A stretch of DNA of 44,415 nt, taken from positions 1-44,415 of the forward strand of contig JAAXHJ010000058.1 of NCBI GenBank assembly GCA_012270965.1, read 5' to 3'. Position 1 is the stretch's first letter; each line of letters opens with the position of its first letter. Positions 8,514 through 17,959 of the stretch are shown here, piece by piece. This DNA comes from Candidatus Palauibacter poriticola. GTDB taxonomy: Bacteria; Gemmatimonadota; Gemmatimonadetes; Palauibacterales; Palauibacteraceae. A program made the translations under genes and the position numbers. The notes beneath the pieces are model-generated. The model saw only the letters and a list, made by a program, of their open reading frames with translations, made no database searches and had not been told where the DNA came from.

Positions 8514-9791
8514 CTAGAGGCGCGAGAGGATGTCGACGAGGTCGTGGGAGGGCTCGACTCGGCGGTCGGGAAAGTCGGCCCGCAGGTCGGAGAGGCTCAC
8601 GTCGTCGAGGAAGATCTCTCCGTCGTTCAGCGCCTGCGCGGAGAAGAGCGCCACGTCGAAGTCGCCCGCGCCGCGGAGCGCGCTCCGGTGGTCCGCGCCC
8701 GGCAGCAGGCCCGCCGTCGTGACCATCGGCCCGTACAACGTGTTTTCGACCACGACGGTCGACACCTCGGCGCCGGTGCGCCGCGCGATGCGCTCCGCGA
8801 GACGCGTCATCGTCGGCCCCATCGAGGTCCCAGTGACCGCAACGACCCGGCACCCCTCCAGCGGGCGCAGCGCCTCCAGCCGTCCGGTCACGCGATCCGT
8901 CAGGGTGGAGATCGCCCCGACGCCGTTGCTCTCCAGTTCGTGGTCGTCGAAGTACGCGGCGCCGGGCGGCTCGAGCCCGGCCTGCAGGTACATCTCGTCG
9001 GCGGCGTAGCACCACCCCTGCCCCCGCTCCGACAGCGCCCTCTCCCGGATCGCGTCGACGGCCTCAAGCGCCGCGCGGCATTCTCCCGGTTCGAGGGTGC
9101 GCCCGCCCGGCGCCGCGTTCCACGAGGTCAGCCCCACGGGCACGATGGAGAGCGACCGGATCGCATCCCCGCGGCGATAGAGGTCGTCGATCGTTCGCGT
9201 CAGGTGGTCGCCGTCGTTCACCTCCGGACAGAGGACGACCTGCGCGTGCACGATGATGCGGCCCCCGGCCAGCCGGTCGAGATCCCGCCCGATGTTCGCG
9301 CTGCGGGGATTCTTCAGCATCGCGAGCCGGACCGCGGGGTCCGTCGCGTGGACGCTCACATAGAGTGGGGACAGGCGCTGCTCGAGTATGCGATCCCAGT
9401 CCTGCGGACGGAGGTTCGTCAGCGTGATGTAGTGGCCGTGCAGGAAGGACAGCCGAAAGTCATCATCCTTTACGTAGAGGGGAGCCCGAAGCCGGTCGCG
9501 TTTCGGGTTCCCCTTCACGAAGCAGAACGGACACGCGTTCGTGCAACGGCGGATCTTGTCGGGCTCCGGGACGATGCCGAGGGGTTCGTCCGCGGGTTTC
9601 TCGATCTCGAACAGGAACCGCTCGCCCGTCCGCTGCTCGGCGAGCACGCGGAGCGCGGGCTCCGCTTGCTGGAAGAGAAGGTCCAGACCGTCCCGGACGG
9701 GCTTGCCGTTGATTTCGAGCACGGCGAGGCCGGCCGGCAGCTCGAGGTCTGCCGCAATCGACCCCGGCTCGACGCTGGCGATTCGAATCAT
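8514..9791 (-). CDS. DUF512 radical-SAM-like Fe-S protein with PDZ domain
   Basis: The 425-aa protein starts with a short PDZ-like domain (about residues 5-60: GSIAADLELPAGLAVLEING), followed by a CTNACPFCF cluster motif (Cys-x3-Cys-x2-Cys) of radical-SAM type near residue 83, a TIM-barrel-like region, and the C-terminal DUF512 domain (VVAVTGTSMGPTM and following). Family members are widespread next to der but their substrate is not known, so no reaction is assigned. ATG at 9791 has GGGGA just upstream. It sits between the TPR gene and der. Confidence 0.88.
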   Translation of the reverse strand: MIRIASVEPGSIAADLELPAGLAVLEINGKPVRDGLDLLFQQAEPALRVLAEQRTGERFLFEIEKPADEPLGIVPEPDKIRRCTNACPFCFVKGNPKRDRLRAPLYVKDDDFRLSFLHGHYITLTNLRPQDWDRILEQRLSPLYVSVHATDPAVRLAMLKNPRSANIGRDLDRLAGGRIIVHAQVVLCPEVNDGDHLTRTIDDLYRRGDAIRSLSIVPVGLTSWNAAPGGRTLEPGECRAALEAVDAIRERALSERGQGWCYAADEMYLQAGLEPPGAAYFDDHELESNGVGAISTLTDRVTGRLEALRPLEGCRVVAVTGTSMGPTMTRLAERIARRTGAEVSTVVVENTLYGPMVTTAGLLPGADHRSALRGAGDFDVALFSAQALNDGEIFLDDVSLSDLRADFPDRRVEPSHDLVDILSRL

Positions 9792-9824
9792 GGGTCCCCG
9801 GGCGCCTGGGAGCGCCGCGGGCGG

Positions 9825-11159
9825 TCAGCCTCCGATCGTTCCGTACCGGAAACCGGCCAGGGGCACGTCAGACTGGATCTCGAAGGTGAAGCTGCCGGAG
9901 TCGGCCTCGAAGGTCTGCGTCTGCTCCGTGACGACCTGCCCGCTCGCATCGATGAACTCGAACGCGACCTGCAGCGTGCCCTCGGCGGTTCGGTTCGTGA
10001 AGGCGAACTGCACGATGTACCGGCCGTTCGCGGCGGCGGCCATCTGCGCGAAGGTGACGGAGAGCGGCAGCTCCTGCTCCACGCCCATGACCTCCATCGC
10101 CCGCTCGTTCATAGCAGCCCGGCCGAGAGCTTGGAAGTGCAACTGATGGGCCATCGCGTCGTAGGGATACCATTGGGTCAGGGTGTCGGCGAGCGCGATG
10201 ACGGTCCCCGGACGGTCGGATTGGATGGAAGCGTTGACGTAGTTCTCCATCGCTTCCTTGTTGTAGGGGTTCCCCTCGCGGGCCTTCCCAAACGCCGTCG
10301 CCGCGTCCGAGAAGTTCTGCGCGTTGTAGAACCCGACGCCGACTTCGAGCCACTGCTGGTACGTCAGATCCGTGCGCTCGAGCGTCGCGGCATAGATCGC
10401 CGCCGACTCGTCGGTCTGCCCCTGTTCAGCCAGGACTCCCGCATACCGGATCTGGATGACGACATCGTCCGGATAGTTGGCCAAGTAGTCGCTGTAGGTC
10501 TGCAGGGCCTCATCCGCCCGGCCCGCCTCCGTCAGCATGTCGCCGAGCCCGCGGACGGTGCTGCGCAGCGACTCGGCGTCCGCATCGGGAATGTCCGCGG
10601 CGAGCGCGGCTTGGTACGTCTCGATCGCACCCGCATTGTCTCCCAACTGTGACTGCAGCAGCGCCGCGTTGCCGTAGGTGCGGAGGTCGGGCTTGAAGTC
10701 GTTCGCGAGCATGAAGGCTTCGAGCGCCGCTTCGAAGTCCGACGCGCCGTAGGCCGTGACGCCCTGATTGTAGAGCCGGACCCAGCCGTTGTAGCGCTGT
10801 GCGTCGCCGTGCATCGCGCACTCGGGGGCCGCGGTGGCGTCGTAGCGGTCGAGAAACCCGGCGGCTTCGGGGAAGTTGCCGAGACCCATCTGGACCTGGG
10901 CGCCCAGCAGGGGAACCACCGGATTGTCGCTGTCCAGCTCGCTCCCGAGCGCCTCCCACGCCTCCGTAAGGATGGCCAGGCTGTCCGCGGCCGTTGCGGC
11001 CTCGGCGAGTCGCTGAAGCGCTTCGGAAGCCGTGGCGGCCGCGGGGTTCGGCTCAAACTGGCATTCCTGCTCCTGCCCGAAAAGTCCCGCGGACGTGAAG
11101 ATCGACGCCAGAGTCGCGGCGGTCGCCGCCCTCACGCCGGTACGCACCATGTTCGACAT
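9825..11159 (-). CDS. Secreted TPR-repeat protein
   Basis: The 444-aa product begins with a signal peptide (TGVRAATAATLASIFTSAGL, probable cleavage near GQEQ). It is followed by about seven TPR-like helical repeats (for example YNQGVTAYGASDFEAALEAF and the ALQTYSDYLANYPDD block) and an 80-residue C-terminal beta-rich domain (RYIVQFAFTNRTAEGTLQV). TPRs mediate protein-protein contacts; the partner is not known. The ATG at 11159 is preferred because the signal peptide is then of normal length; a GTG at 11195 would add 12 polar residues. The composition is more acidic than neighbouring genes, as expected for an exported protein. Confidence 0.82.
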   Translation of the reverse strand: MSNMVRTGVRAATAATLASIFTSAGLFGQEQECQFEPNPAAATASEALQRLAEAATAADSLAILTEAWEALGSELDSDNPVVPLLGAQVQMGLGNFPEAAGFLDRYDATAAPECAMHGDAQRYNGWVRLYNQGVTAYGASDFEAALEAFMLANDFKPDLRTYGNAALLQSQLGDNAGAIETYQAALAADIPDADAESLRSTVRGLGDMLTEAGRADEALQTYSDYLANYPDDVVIQIRYAGVLAEQGQTDESAAIYAATLERTDLTYQQWLEVGVGFYNAQNFSDAATAFGKAREGNPYNKEAMENYVNASIQSDRPGTVIALADTLTQWYPYDAMAHQLHFQALGRAAMNERAMEVMGVEQELPLSVTFAQMAAAANGRYIVQFAFTNRTAEGTLQVAFEFIDASGQVVTEQTQTFEADSGSFTFEIQSDVPLAGFRYGTIGG

Positions 11160-11255
11160 CGCTCTGAGCCCCTGTTTCTGGTTTGAGTCGCACACACGGT
11201 CAAAGTAGCCGGAAGGCTGCGGCGGCGCACGGAACCCCGCCAGCGAAGAATCCGC

Positions 11256-12389
11256 TCAATACGTGAGAAGGTGTGCGGTGTTGAAGAGGACGATGGTCTC
11301 TCCATCGCGCAACTCCCCGGCCCGCCGGAGTTCGCGCGCTCCGGCGAGCGTGGCCCCGCCTTCGATCGCGGCACCCACGCCGCAAGCGCCCAGTTCGAGC
11401 GCCCCCGCCCTCATCGCATCGTCGGAAACGGCGACCCCGCCTCCGCCCGATGCGCGAATGGCTTCCAGCATCAGAAAATCTCCGAGCGCCGCCGGAACGC
11501 GGAGTCCCCAGGCTTCGGTCGAGGCGTTCCGCCACGGCTCGGCGTACGTTTCGCTCGCCGCGTGCGCGCGCACGATGGGCGCGCAGCCCGTGCCCTGCAC
11601 CGCGTAGAGGCGCGTGTCGCCGTCGATCAGGCCGAGTTCACGCAGCTCGGCCAAGGTCTTGGCGCTGCCGATGAGGCCGGTGCCGCCGCCGGTGGGATAG
11701 ACGATGGCGTCGGGTGCCCGCCAGCCGAGCGCTTCGCAGATCTCGAGCATCATCGTCTTCTTGCCCTCGATCCGGTATGGCTCCTTGAGCGTGGAGATGT
11801 TGAACGCGCCGGTCTCCGCGCCGTACCCGGCGGAGAGACGGCCGCATTCGTCGATGAGTCCGTCCACCCGGACGATGTCGGCGCCGTAGTGCTCGCAGCG
11901 CCGCGCGACGCCCTCCGGCGTGTCCTCGGGGATGAAGAGACGCGAGGGCACTCCGGCGCGCGCCGCGTAGGCCGCGAGGGCCGCGCCGGCGTTCCCGGCG
12001 CTCGGGATGACGAGGTCCGTCGCCCCCTCGTGCACCGCCCGCGTGACGGCGGCGCACAGGCCCCGGTCCTTGAAGCTCCCCGTGGGGTTAAGGCCCTCGT
12101 CCTTCACCATGAGCGTGAGGCCCTCGAACTCCCCTCCGATCTCGATCTCGAGCAGGGGCGTACCGCCCTCCCCGAGCGTCACCGGATCCTCGTGCGGCTC
12201 GACGGGCATGATCTCCCGAAAACGCCACATGCCGCCCTGTCGGCCGGCCCATGCCCGCCGCAGCGCTTCCCCGTCCAGGGTTTCGAGGTCGTACCGGGCC
12301 AGCAGAGGCTTCCCGCAGTCCGGGCAAACGGTGGCAAGTCCCCGGGCGACGGGTCGCCCGCAGAGGCCGCATTCGAGGCGCCAGCTCAT
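11256..12389 (-). CDS. thrC: Threonine synthase
   Basis: It converts O-phosphohomoserine to threonine with pyridoxal phosphate. The 377-aa protein has an N-terminal zinc-ribbon-like segment (CGLCGRPVARGLATVCPDCG), the PLP-lysine motif NPTGSFKDRG near residue 100, the SAGNAGAALAAYAARAG block and the phosphate-binding YPTGGGTGLIG. The ATG at 12389 has AAGGAG nine bases upstream. The reading frame could extend to 12458 but that part is the repetitive spacer and is not part of the family. No other threonine-pathway gene is nearby. Confidence 0.95.
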   Translation of the reverse strand: MSWRLECGLCGRPVARGLATVCPDCGKPLLARYDLETLDGEALRRAWAGRQGGMWRFREIMPVEPHEDPVTLGEGGTPLLEIEIGGEFEGLTLMVKDEGLNPTGSFKDRGLCAAVTRAVHEGATDLVIPSAGNAGAALAAYAARAGVPSRLFIPEDTPEGVARRCEHYGADIVRVDGLIDECGRLSAGYGAETGAFNISTLKEPYRIEGKKTMMLEICEALGWRAPDAIVYPTGGGTGLIGSAKTLAELRELGLIDGDTRLYAVQGTGCAPIVRAHAASETYAEPWRNASTEAWGLRVPAALGDFLMLEAIRASGGGGVAVSDDAMRAGALELGACGVGAAIEGGATLAGARELRRAGELRDGETIVLFNTAHLLTY

Positions 12390-12492
12390 ACGCTTTCGCT
12401 CCTTCTTCCGGTTGGGGTGGGTGCCCCAAGTGCCCCACGCGCGGGTCCCACGCGCCACAAGCGCCCCAGGCGTCCCACGGGCGCGGGTGCGG
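12390..12492. other. Intergenic spacer between gltX and thrC
   Basis: This 103-bp gap carries repeated G-rich short words on the minus strand (variants of GTGGGAC and TTGGGGCAC) and the thrC ribosome site at its left end. No clear -10/-35 pair or terminator hairpin with a U-run was seen. Confidence 0.5.
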
Positions 12493-13983
12493 TCAGGGGG
12501 TGTCGCCGCTCGCCCCGCCGCCGGCCTTGGGCGCTCCGGGCGGCAGCGCCGCCGCGAGCCGCGCCAAGGTGCGCTCCCGTCCGAGCGCGTAGGCGACCTC
12601 GCCCAAGTCGGGGCCGTGAAGCTGCCCGGTCAGGGCGACCCGAACGGGCGGAAAAAACGCGCGCCCCGCGAGCCCGGCGTCGCGCATCGCGCCGCGCAGC
12701 GCCGCCGCGAGGGGTTCGGGTTGCCAGGCCGTGTCCGCCCACGCCGCCCGGGCGAGGCGGAGCGCGGTCTCGGCCGCGGGGGCGGAGAGCGACTCCCGCG
12801 CGGCGGATCCGCCGGTCTGCGGCGCGCGGTAGATGGGCTCGATCTCGGCCGCGACGTCGGAGAGGAGGCGCGTGCGCTTGGCGAAGACCTCCGCCGCGCG
12901 GCGGAGATCGGCGTCGTTCAGCCCCAGCCCCTCCACATCGAGCCGCGCCGCCCAGGCCCGGGCCAGCCGCTCGGCCGGCTCCGCCCTCAGGTGCCGTCCG
13001 GAGAGCCAGGTCATCTTCTCCTCATCCACCTCCGTATCGGCCGCCCCCAGCCGGTCGAGGTCGATCCGCTCCACGAGCGCCTCGCGGCTCAGGAACTCCT
13101 CGCCGTCCTCCGAAGACCACGAGAGGAGCGACAGGTAGTTGAGCACCGCGTCCGGGTGGAATCCCCGCTCCCGGTAGTCGAGGACCCCGGCCGCCCCGCG
13201 CCGCTTCGAGAGCTTCCCTCCCCCGGGGGCGAGGACGGTCGGGATGTGGACGAACTCCGGCGGCCCGACCCCGAGGGCCCGGTAGAGGAGCACCTGCTTG
13301 GGGGTGTTCGAGAGATGGCCCACGCCCCGGATCACATGGCTGATCTCCATCTCGATGTCGTCCACCGCAACCGCGAAGTTGTAGGTGGGTCGCCCGTCGC
13401 TCCGCACGAGGACGAGGTCCCCCAAGTCGTCGCCGTCGATCGCGAGGGGGCCCTTCAGGAGATCCGTGAACTCGACGGGCCCGGATTCCACGCGCATCCG
13501 GATGGCGGCCTCCCGCCCCTCCGCCCGAAGGCGGCGCGCCCGCCCCGGGGGAAGGTCGCGGCAGCGCCCATCGCGCCCCGTGGGCTCCCCCGCCGCAATC
13601 GCGGCCTTCCGTCTCGCCTCGAGTTCGTCGGGCCGGCAGTAACAGCGGAAGGCCTTCCCCGCTTCCAGCAACTCCACCGCGCGGGCCCGATGGCGATCGG
13701 CGCGCGCCAACTGGCGGTACGGCCGGAACGCCCCCCCCTCCCGCGGTCCCTCGTCCGGGGCGATGCCGAGCCAGTCGAGGGCCTCGTAGATCATCTCCTC
13801 CCCCCCCGCTACCGCGCGCTCCGTGTCCGTATCCTCGAGGCGGAGCACGAAGGCGCCGCCGTGCCGCCGCGCGAAGAGCCAGTTCAGGATCGCCGTGCGG
13901 GCGTTGCCCAAATGGAGGGCTCCGGTCGGGCTCGGCGCGAAACGGGTTCGCACCGGCCCCCTCGGGGCGGCCGCTGAGATCAC
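12493..13983 (-). CDS. gltX: Glutamyl-tRNA synthetase
   Basis: This class I synthetase charges tRNA-Glu (possibly also tRNA-Gln). The 496-aa protein has the HIGH-type signature FAPSPTGALHLGNARTA, the GRPTYNFAV block, the KMSKS-type loop KLSKRRG and the C-terminal helical anticodon-binding domain. The GTG at 13983 overlaps the stop of the 61-aa gene (GTGA, 13980-13983) and fits the family N-terminus; the frame is open to 14142 but that region codes the small protein in another frame. Confidence 0.95.
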   Translation of the reverse strand: MISAAAPRGPVRTRFAPSPTGALHLGNARTAILNWLFARRHGGAFVLRLEDTDTERAVAGGEEMIYEALDWLGIAPDEGPREGGAFRPYRQLARADRHRARAVELLEAGKAFRCYCRPDELEARRKAAIAAGEPTGRDGRCRDLPPGRARRLRAEGREAAIRMRVESGPVEFTDLLKGPLAIDGDDLGDLVLVRSDGRPTYNFAVAVDDIEMEISHVIRGVGHLSNTPKQVLLYRALGVGPPEFVHIPTVLAPGGGKLSKRRGAAGVLDYRERGFHPDAVLNYLSLLSWSSEDGEEFLSREALVERIDLDRLGAADTEVDEEKMTWLSGRHLRAEPAERLARAWAARLDVEGLGLNDADLRRAAEVFAKRTRLLSDVAAEIEPIYRAPQTGGSAARESLSAPAAETALRLARAAWADTAWQPEPLAAALRGAMRDAGLAGRAFFPPVRVALTGQLHGPDLGEVAYALGRERTLARLAAALPPGAPKAGGGASGDTP

Positions 13984-14165
13984 GGAGCCTCTTCCTCCGT
14001 CTCCGTCCGGAAACCGGCGCAGCGCAGCACGGGCAGCGTCGGATAACGCCGAAAACGTGAGTCGGTGCGCGACAGCCGGCAGAGCAGGAAGGCGGATCCG
14101 CGGTCGCTCCGGATCCAGCGGCGGTGGCGGCAGCGCGCGCACAGGCCCGCGGGGGGACGCGTCAC
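13980..14165 (-). CDS. Small cysteine-containing conserved protein (61 aa)
   Basis: The product contains CARCRHRRWIRSDRGSAFLLC followed by RYPTLPVLRCAG: four Cys residues spaced as a possible zinc site (CxxC, then single Cys near residues 28 and 49). Small proteins of this general pattern are found as hypothetical proteins in several high-GC bacteria; no function is known to me. Its reality is supported by four-base overlaps at both ends, ATGA with uvrC upstream (14162-14165) and GTGA with gltX downstream (13980-13983). Confidence 0.78.
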   Translation of the reverse strand: MTRPPAGLCARCRHRRWIRSDRGSAFLLCRLSRTDSRFRRYPTLPVLRCAGFRTETEEEAP

Positions 14166-16084
14166 GAGGCGGCCCCCGGGGCCGGGTCCTCGTCGCCGAG
14201 CGCGGCGAGGATCGACGCGGCGGTCACACGGCCGATCCCCGGCGTGCGCGCGAGCTGCGCGGGCGTGGCCCGCCGGATGAGGTCGAGGCTGCCGAAGCGC
14301 TCCAGCAGACGCTGCTCGCGCTCCGGCCCCACCCCCGGGATCTCGCTCAGCCTCGATCTGAGGGCGCGGCGGCGGCGCAGCGTCCGGTTGTACCGGAGCG
14401 CGAAGCGATGGGCCTCATCGCGCGCCCGCTGCAGCCAGTGCAGACCCGGATCCGCGCGCCCAAGCCGCAGCGGGGTCGGGATCCCCGGCCGGAACACCGC
14501 CTCATCGCGCTTCGCGAGGGCCACGGTGGGCAGGTCGGAGACGCCCGCCCCATCCATGGCCTGCCGCGCGGCGGACAGTTGTCCCCTGCCTCCGTCCACG
14601 ACGACGAGGTCCGGCAGCGCGCGTCCCTCCCGGACGCGGCGGTCGAAGTATCGCGAGACGATCTCCTGCATCATGGCGTAGTCATCCGTCCGTCCCTCTT
14701 CCGAGTCCCGGATCCGGAACCTGCGGTACTCATCCTTGCGCGGCCGTCCGTCCCGGAGCCACACGCAACTGCCGACCGACTCCCGGCCCGCGAGTGTCGA
14801 CACATCGAAGCAGACGATGTCGCGCGCGGGCGCCTCCAGCGAGAGCGTCTCCGCGAGCCGCGCCGCAGCCGGCGACGGACCCGCCGCCCCGACCCCGGCC
14901 CCGGTCCCTACCCCGGCCGCCGCGTCGCCTCCCCGCTCCAAGCGGTCCCGCTCCAACACGTGCGCCGCGTTTCGGCTCGCGGCCCGCGTCAGCTCCAGCC
15001 TGGGTCCGCGCACCGGCACCCGGATGCTAAAGCGGTGGTTGGCGACTCCCGACAGGTACTCCTCCACGAGGTCCTGCTCGTCGAACCGACCCGGCACGAG
15101 CAGCTCCGAGGGCACATCGTCCGCCTGGCGCAGATAGTACCCCTTCACCAGCGCCCCGAGCACGGCTTCGTCCGCTTCGTCCCCGACGTTCGCGAGATAG
15201 TGGATCCGGCGGCCGACGAGCCTTCCCTCCCGCACCCGCAGCACGATGCCGCACACCGACCCCTCCGGTGGCCGGCGCGCGAATCCGATCACGTCGCGGC
15301 TCCCGCCCCTGGGGTCGATCACCGCCTGCCGGCTCTCCAGTTGATCGAGGCCGCGCAGCACGTCCCTCAACTCCCCCGCCCGTTCGTAGTCCAGCGCTTC
15401 GGCGGCCTCGGCCATCCGGCGTTCCACGGAGCGCCGGACGGCCCCCGCCCGCCCGCCCAGGATCTCGAGGATCTCGTCGATCATCGTCCGATAGTCCACC
15501 TCGGACTGGAGGCCCGCGCACGGCGCCTTGCAGCGCCCGATGTGATAGTCGAGGCAGGGGCGGGGCGGAAGCTCCGCCGGCATCCGGTAGTGGCACGACC
15601 GCACGGTGTACATCTTCTTGATCGTGCGCAGAGCCCGCCGCATCGCCCCCACGTCGGTAAAGGGGCCCAGGTAGCGCGAGCCGTCATCCTTCAGCTGGCG
15701 CGTCACGAAGATCCGCGGGAAGGGTTCGGCGACCGTGATCTTGATGTACGGATAGCTCTTGTCGTCGCGGAGCTGGATGTTGAAGCGCGGACCGAACTCG
15801 CGGATGAGGTTCCACTCGAGGAGGAGGGCTTCGGCTTCCGAGCGCACGGGGAAGGTTTCGATGGTGTCGACCTCCCGCACGAGGCGGCCGACCTTCACGG
15901 AGCGGCTCGCCTCGGCGCCGAAATAGGAGGCGACGCGCGACCGCAGCGATTTCGCCTTTCCCACGTAGAGGACATCCCCCGCCCCGTCGCGATACAGATA
16001 CACGCCCGGCTCGTGATCCAGCCCCCGCGCCTGCTCGCGTAGCCGGTCGAGGTCCGTCCCTCGCGCCGCCCGCTCCCCGCTCAT
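14162..16084 (-). CDS. uvrC: UvrABC nucleotide excision repair subunit C
   Basis: UvrC makes both incisions around DNA lesions. The 640-aa protein has the GIY-YIG nuclease domain (GVYLYRDGAGDVLYVGKAKS, about residues 27-46), the Cys-containing segment CLDYHIGRCKAPC, a UVR motif (about 210-245), the RNase H-like domain (IVCFDVSTLAGRESVGS) and C-terminal helix-hairpin-helix motifs. A low-complexity Gly/Ala/Val linker (GVGTGAGVGAAG) lies before the RNase H domain. The ATG at 16084 overlaps the murJ stop (ATGA, 16081-16084). Confidence 0.96.
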   Translation of the reverse strand: MSGERAARGTDLDRLREQARGLDHEPGVYLYRDGAGDVLYVGKAKSLRSRVASYFGAEASRSVKVGRLVREVDTIETFPVRSEAEALLLEWNLIREFGPRFNIQLRDDKSYPYIKITVAEPFPRIFVTRQLKDDGSRYLGPFTDVGAMRRALRTIKKMYTVRSCHYRMPAELPPRPCLDYHIGRCKAPCAGLQSEVDYRTMIDEILEILGGRAGAVRRSVERRMAEAAEALDYERAGELRDVLRGLDQLESRQAVIDPRGGSRDVIGFARRPPEGSVCGIVLRVREGRLVGRRIHYLANVGDEADEAVLGALVKGYYLRQADDVPSELLVPGRFDEQDLVEEYLSGVANHRFSIRVPVRGPRLELTRAASRNAAHVLERDRLERGGDAAAGVGTGAGVGAAGPSPAAARLAETLSLEAPARDIVCFDVSTLAGRESVGSCVWLRDGRPRKDEYRRFRIRDSEEGRTDDYAMMQEIVSRYFDRRVREGRALPDLVVVDGGRGQLSAARQAMDGAGVSDLPTVALAKRDEAVFRPGIPTPLRLGRADPGLHWLQRARDEAHRFALRYNRTLRRRRALRSRLSEIPGVGPEREQRLLERFGSLDLIRRATPAQLARTPGIGRVTAASILAALGDEDPAPGAAS

Positions 16085-17727
16085 CCCCCTCCCTCCGCCG
16101 GTGGAGCCTCCCCGACGGTCCGCAGCCCGGTCGGGAGCCCGGCGCAGGCGACATAGCAGAGCCCGCCCGCGCTGAGCGCGGCCGCGAGGAGGGTGGCGTC
16201 GCCAAGAAATCCGTCCGGGAGGCGGCCCCCGAGCAGGGAGCGCATCGCCACGAAGGCGCCGCTCGCGAGGCCGGCGCCGACCGCCATGCGGCCGAGCGAG
16301 CGCCGCACCGGAGGGAACCACCCCCGGGCACCCCGCCGCCTCAGCCCGCGCACGAGGAGGAGGAGGTTGATCCAAGCCCCGACCGAACTGCCGAACACGA
16401 GGCCGGCCGCCGCCCGCAGCTCGAACCCGCGGTCCTCCATCCACAGGGCGGTCGCCGCTCCGATGAGGATGCCGGTCCCCACCCCGGCCACGGCGTACTT
16501 CACCGGCGTCCGCGTGTCCTGGAGGGAGTGAAACGCGCCCGCGAACAGCTTCGTGAGGCCCGTCGCGACGAGTCCCAGCGCGTAGGCGCCCAAGGCCCAC
16601 CGCACGACCGGTACGTGTTCGGCCTCGAAGGCTCCCCGTTCGTAGATGAGCGAGGTCACGAGATCCCCGAGCAGGAGGAGGACGGCGACCGATGGAAGGA
16701 TGAAATAGGCGACGCGCCGCACGCCGGTGGAGAGATGGGACCGCAGGGCTTCGGCCCCCCTCTCGCGGGACATCTCCGGCAGCGCCGCCACGGCTACGGA
16801 GGCGCCGAAGAGGGCCATCGGCACCATCGCGATGCGCTGGGCGAAGTAGATCCCCGTGAGCGCGCCCTCGGCGAGGAGGCTGGCGACGAACACATCGGTC
16901 AGGCTCGAGAGCTGGAAGATCCCCTGCCCCGCCGCCACCGGCATGGCGTTGCGCGCGACGCGGCGCGTGGGCGCGAAGCGCAGGTCGATCCGGGGCCGGA
17001 GCGTCCCGAGCAGGCGGTACGCGGCGGGAAGCTGGACCGCGACCTGCAGCACGCTCCCGATGAGGGTGGACCAGGTGAGCACGACGATGAGCGGGGCCCA
17101 GCCCAGTCGCGCCCCCAGCAGGAGGCCGGCGATCTGCGACAGGTTCCAGACGACGGGCGCGGCGAAGGGGAGGAGGAAACGGCGGTGGCTCGTGAGGATG
17201 CCGAGGCACCACGCACCGACGATCATCACCCCCGACATGGGGAAGAGGATCCGGACGAGGCGCGTCGTAAGCTCGTTCAGCTCGACGTCGTAGCCGGGCG
17301 CGAGGATCCCCAGGAGCCAGGGTGCGGCGGCGACGACCGCGGCCACGACGAGGGCGGAGAGGATGAGGATGCCGCCCAGCACGCCCTGCGCGAGCCTCCG
17401 CGCCGCGGCCGTGTCGCCCCGCTCCATCAAGGAGGAGAAGACCGGCACGAACGAGGCGGAGAGGGCGCCCTCGCTCAGCAGGTTGCGAAAGGCGTTCGGG
17501 ATCTTCAGCGCGGCCGCGTAGGCGTCGGTGACGGGCCCGACCCCGAAGGTGGCGGCGATGATGACGTCTCGCAGGAACCCGGTGATGCGGCTGGCGAGAA
17601 TACCGGCGGCGACGCGCGTCGCGGAACGGCCCTGCCCCGGCACCTTCCCCCCGGTCAGATCAACGCTCCCCACCGTTTCGGGCCGGCCGCCCCGCGTCCC
17701 GGCCGGGGAGTGCGGGGAGCCCTTCAT
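16081..17727 (-). CDS. murJ: Lipid II flippase MurJ
   Basis: MurJ moves lipid II across the inner membrane for peptidoglycan synthesis. The 548-aa polytopic protein shows the MATE/MurJ features ASRITGFLRDVIIAATFG, the NLLSEGALSASFVPVF motif and about 14 hydrophobic segments. ATG at 17727 has GGAGG a few bases upstream but overlaps the previous gene by 68 bp; GTG codons at 17673 or 17643 would reduce that overlap and leave the first membrane segment intact, so the exact start is open. It is coupled to uvrC downstream. Confidence 0.92.
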   Translation of the reverse strand: MKGSPHSPAGTRGGRPETVGSVDLTGGKVPGQGRSATRVAAGILASRITGFLRDVIIAATFGVGPVTDAYAAALKIPNAFRNLLSEGALSASFVPVFSSLMERGDTAAARRLAQGVLGGILILSALVVAAVVAAAPWLLGILAPGYDVELNELTTRLVRILFPMSGVMIVGAWCLGILTSHRRFLLPFAAPVVWNLSQIAGLLLGARLGWAPLIVVLTWSTLIGSVLQVAVQLPAAYRLLGTLRPRIDLRFAPTRRVARNAMPVAAGQGIFQLSSLTDVFVASLLAEGALTGIYFAQRIAMVPMALFGASVAVAALPEMSRERGAEALRSHLSTGVRRVAYFILPSVAVLLLLGDLVTSLIYERGAFEAEHVPVVRWALGAYALGLVATGLTKLFAGAFHSLQDTRTPVKYAVAGVGTGILIGAATALWMEDRGFELRAAAGLVFGSSVGAWINLLLLVRGLRRRGARGWFPPVRRSLGRMAVGAGLASGAFVAMRSLLGGRLPDGFLGDATLLAAALSAGGLCYVACAGLPTGLRTVGEAPPAEGGG

Positions 17728-17959
17728 CTCCCTCCACGAGCGCGCGCACGAAGGCGGTCTCTTCCCGGATGCCCTCGACCGCCCGCGTCAGGTACTGGAC
17801 TTCCTCCTCCAGCGCGTCGATGCGGGCGGACTGGTTCGTGCCGGAATCGGTGTTCCCGATCCTGCGCGCCAGCGCTTCGGAGAGGGGAGAGTCGATCACG
17901 ATGGCGAGCACCGGAATGAGGACGATAAGCCCGAGGACGATCATGAAGGCGAAGGTCAT
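17660..17959 (-). CDS. Small membrane protein with coiled coil (99 aa)
   Basis: One N-terminal transmembrane segment (FAFMIVLGLIVLIPVLAIVI) is followed by a short loop and a heptad-patterned helix (about residues 43-75, RIDALEEEVQYLTRAVEGIR). The C-terminus is Gly/Arg-rich. The topology recalls PspB-like or LapA-like small proteins, but there is no diagnostic motif and I do not assign a family. It begins the murJ-uvrC-gltX unit. An eight-codon open frame (17982 to 17956) with its own GGAGG site ends in an ATGA overlap with this start. Confidence 0.7.
   Translation of the reverse strand: MTFAFMIVLGLIVLIPVLAIVIDSPLSEALARRIGNTDSGTNQSARIDALEEEVQYLTRAVEGIREETAFVRALVEGDEGLPALPGRDAGRPARNGGER

Noticed and set aside
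12007-13977. Plus-strand open frame of 656 codons
   Set aside because: Antisense to thrC and gltX, both fully conserved on the minus strand.
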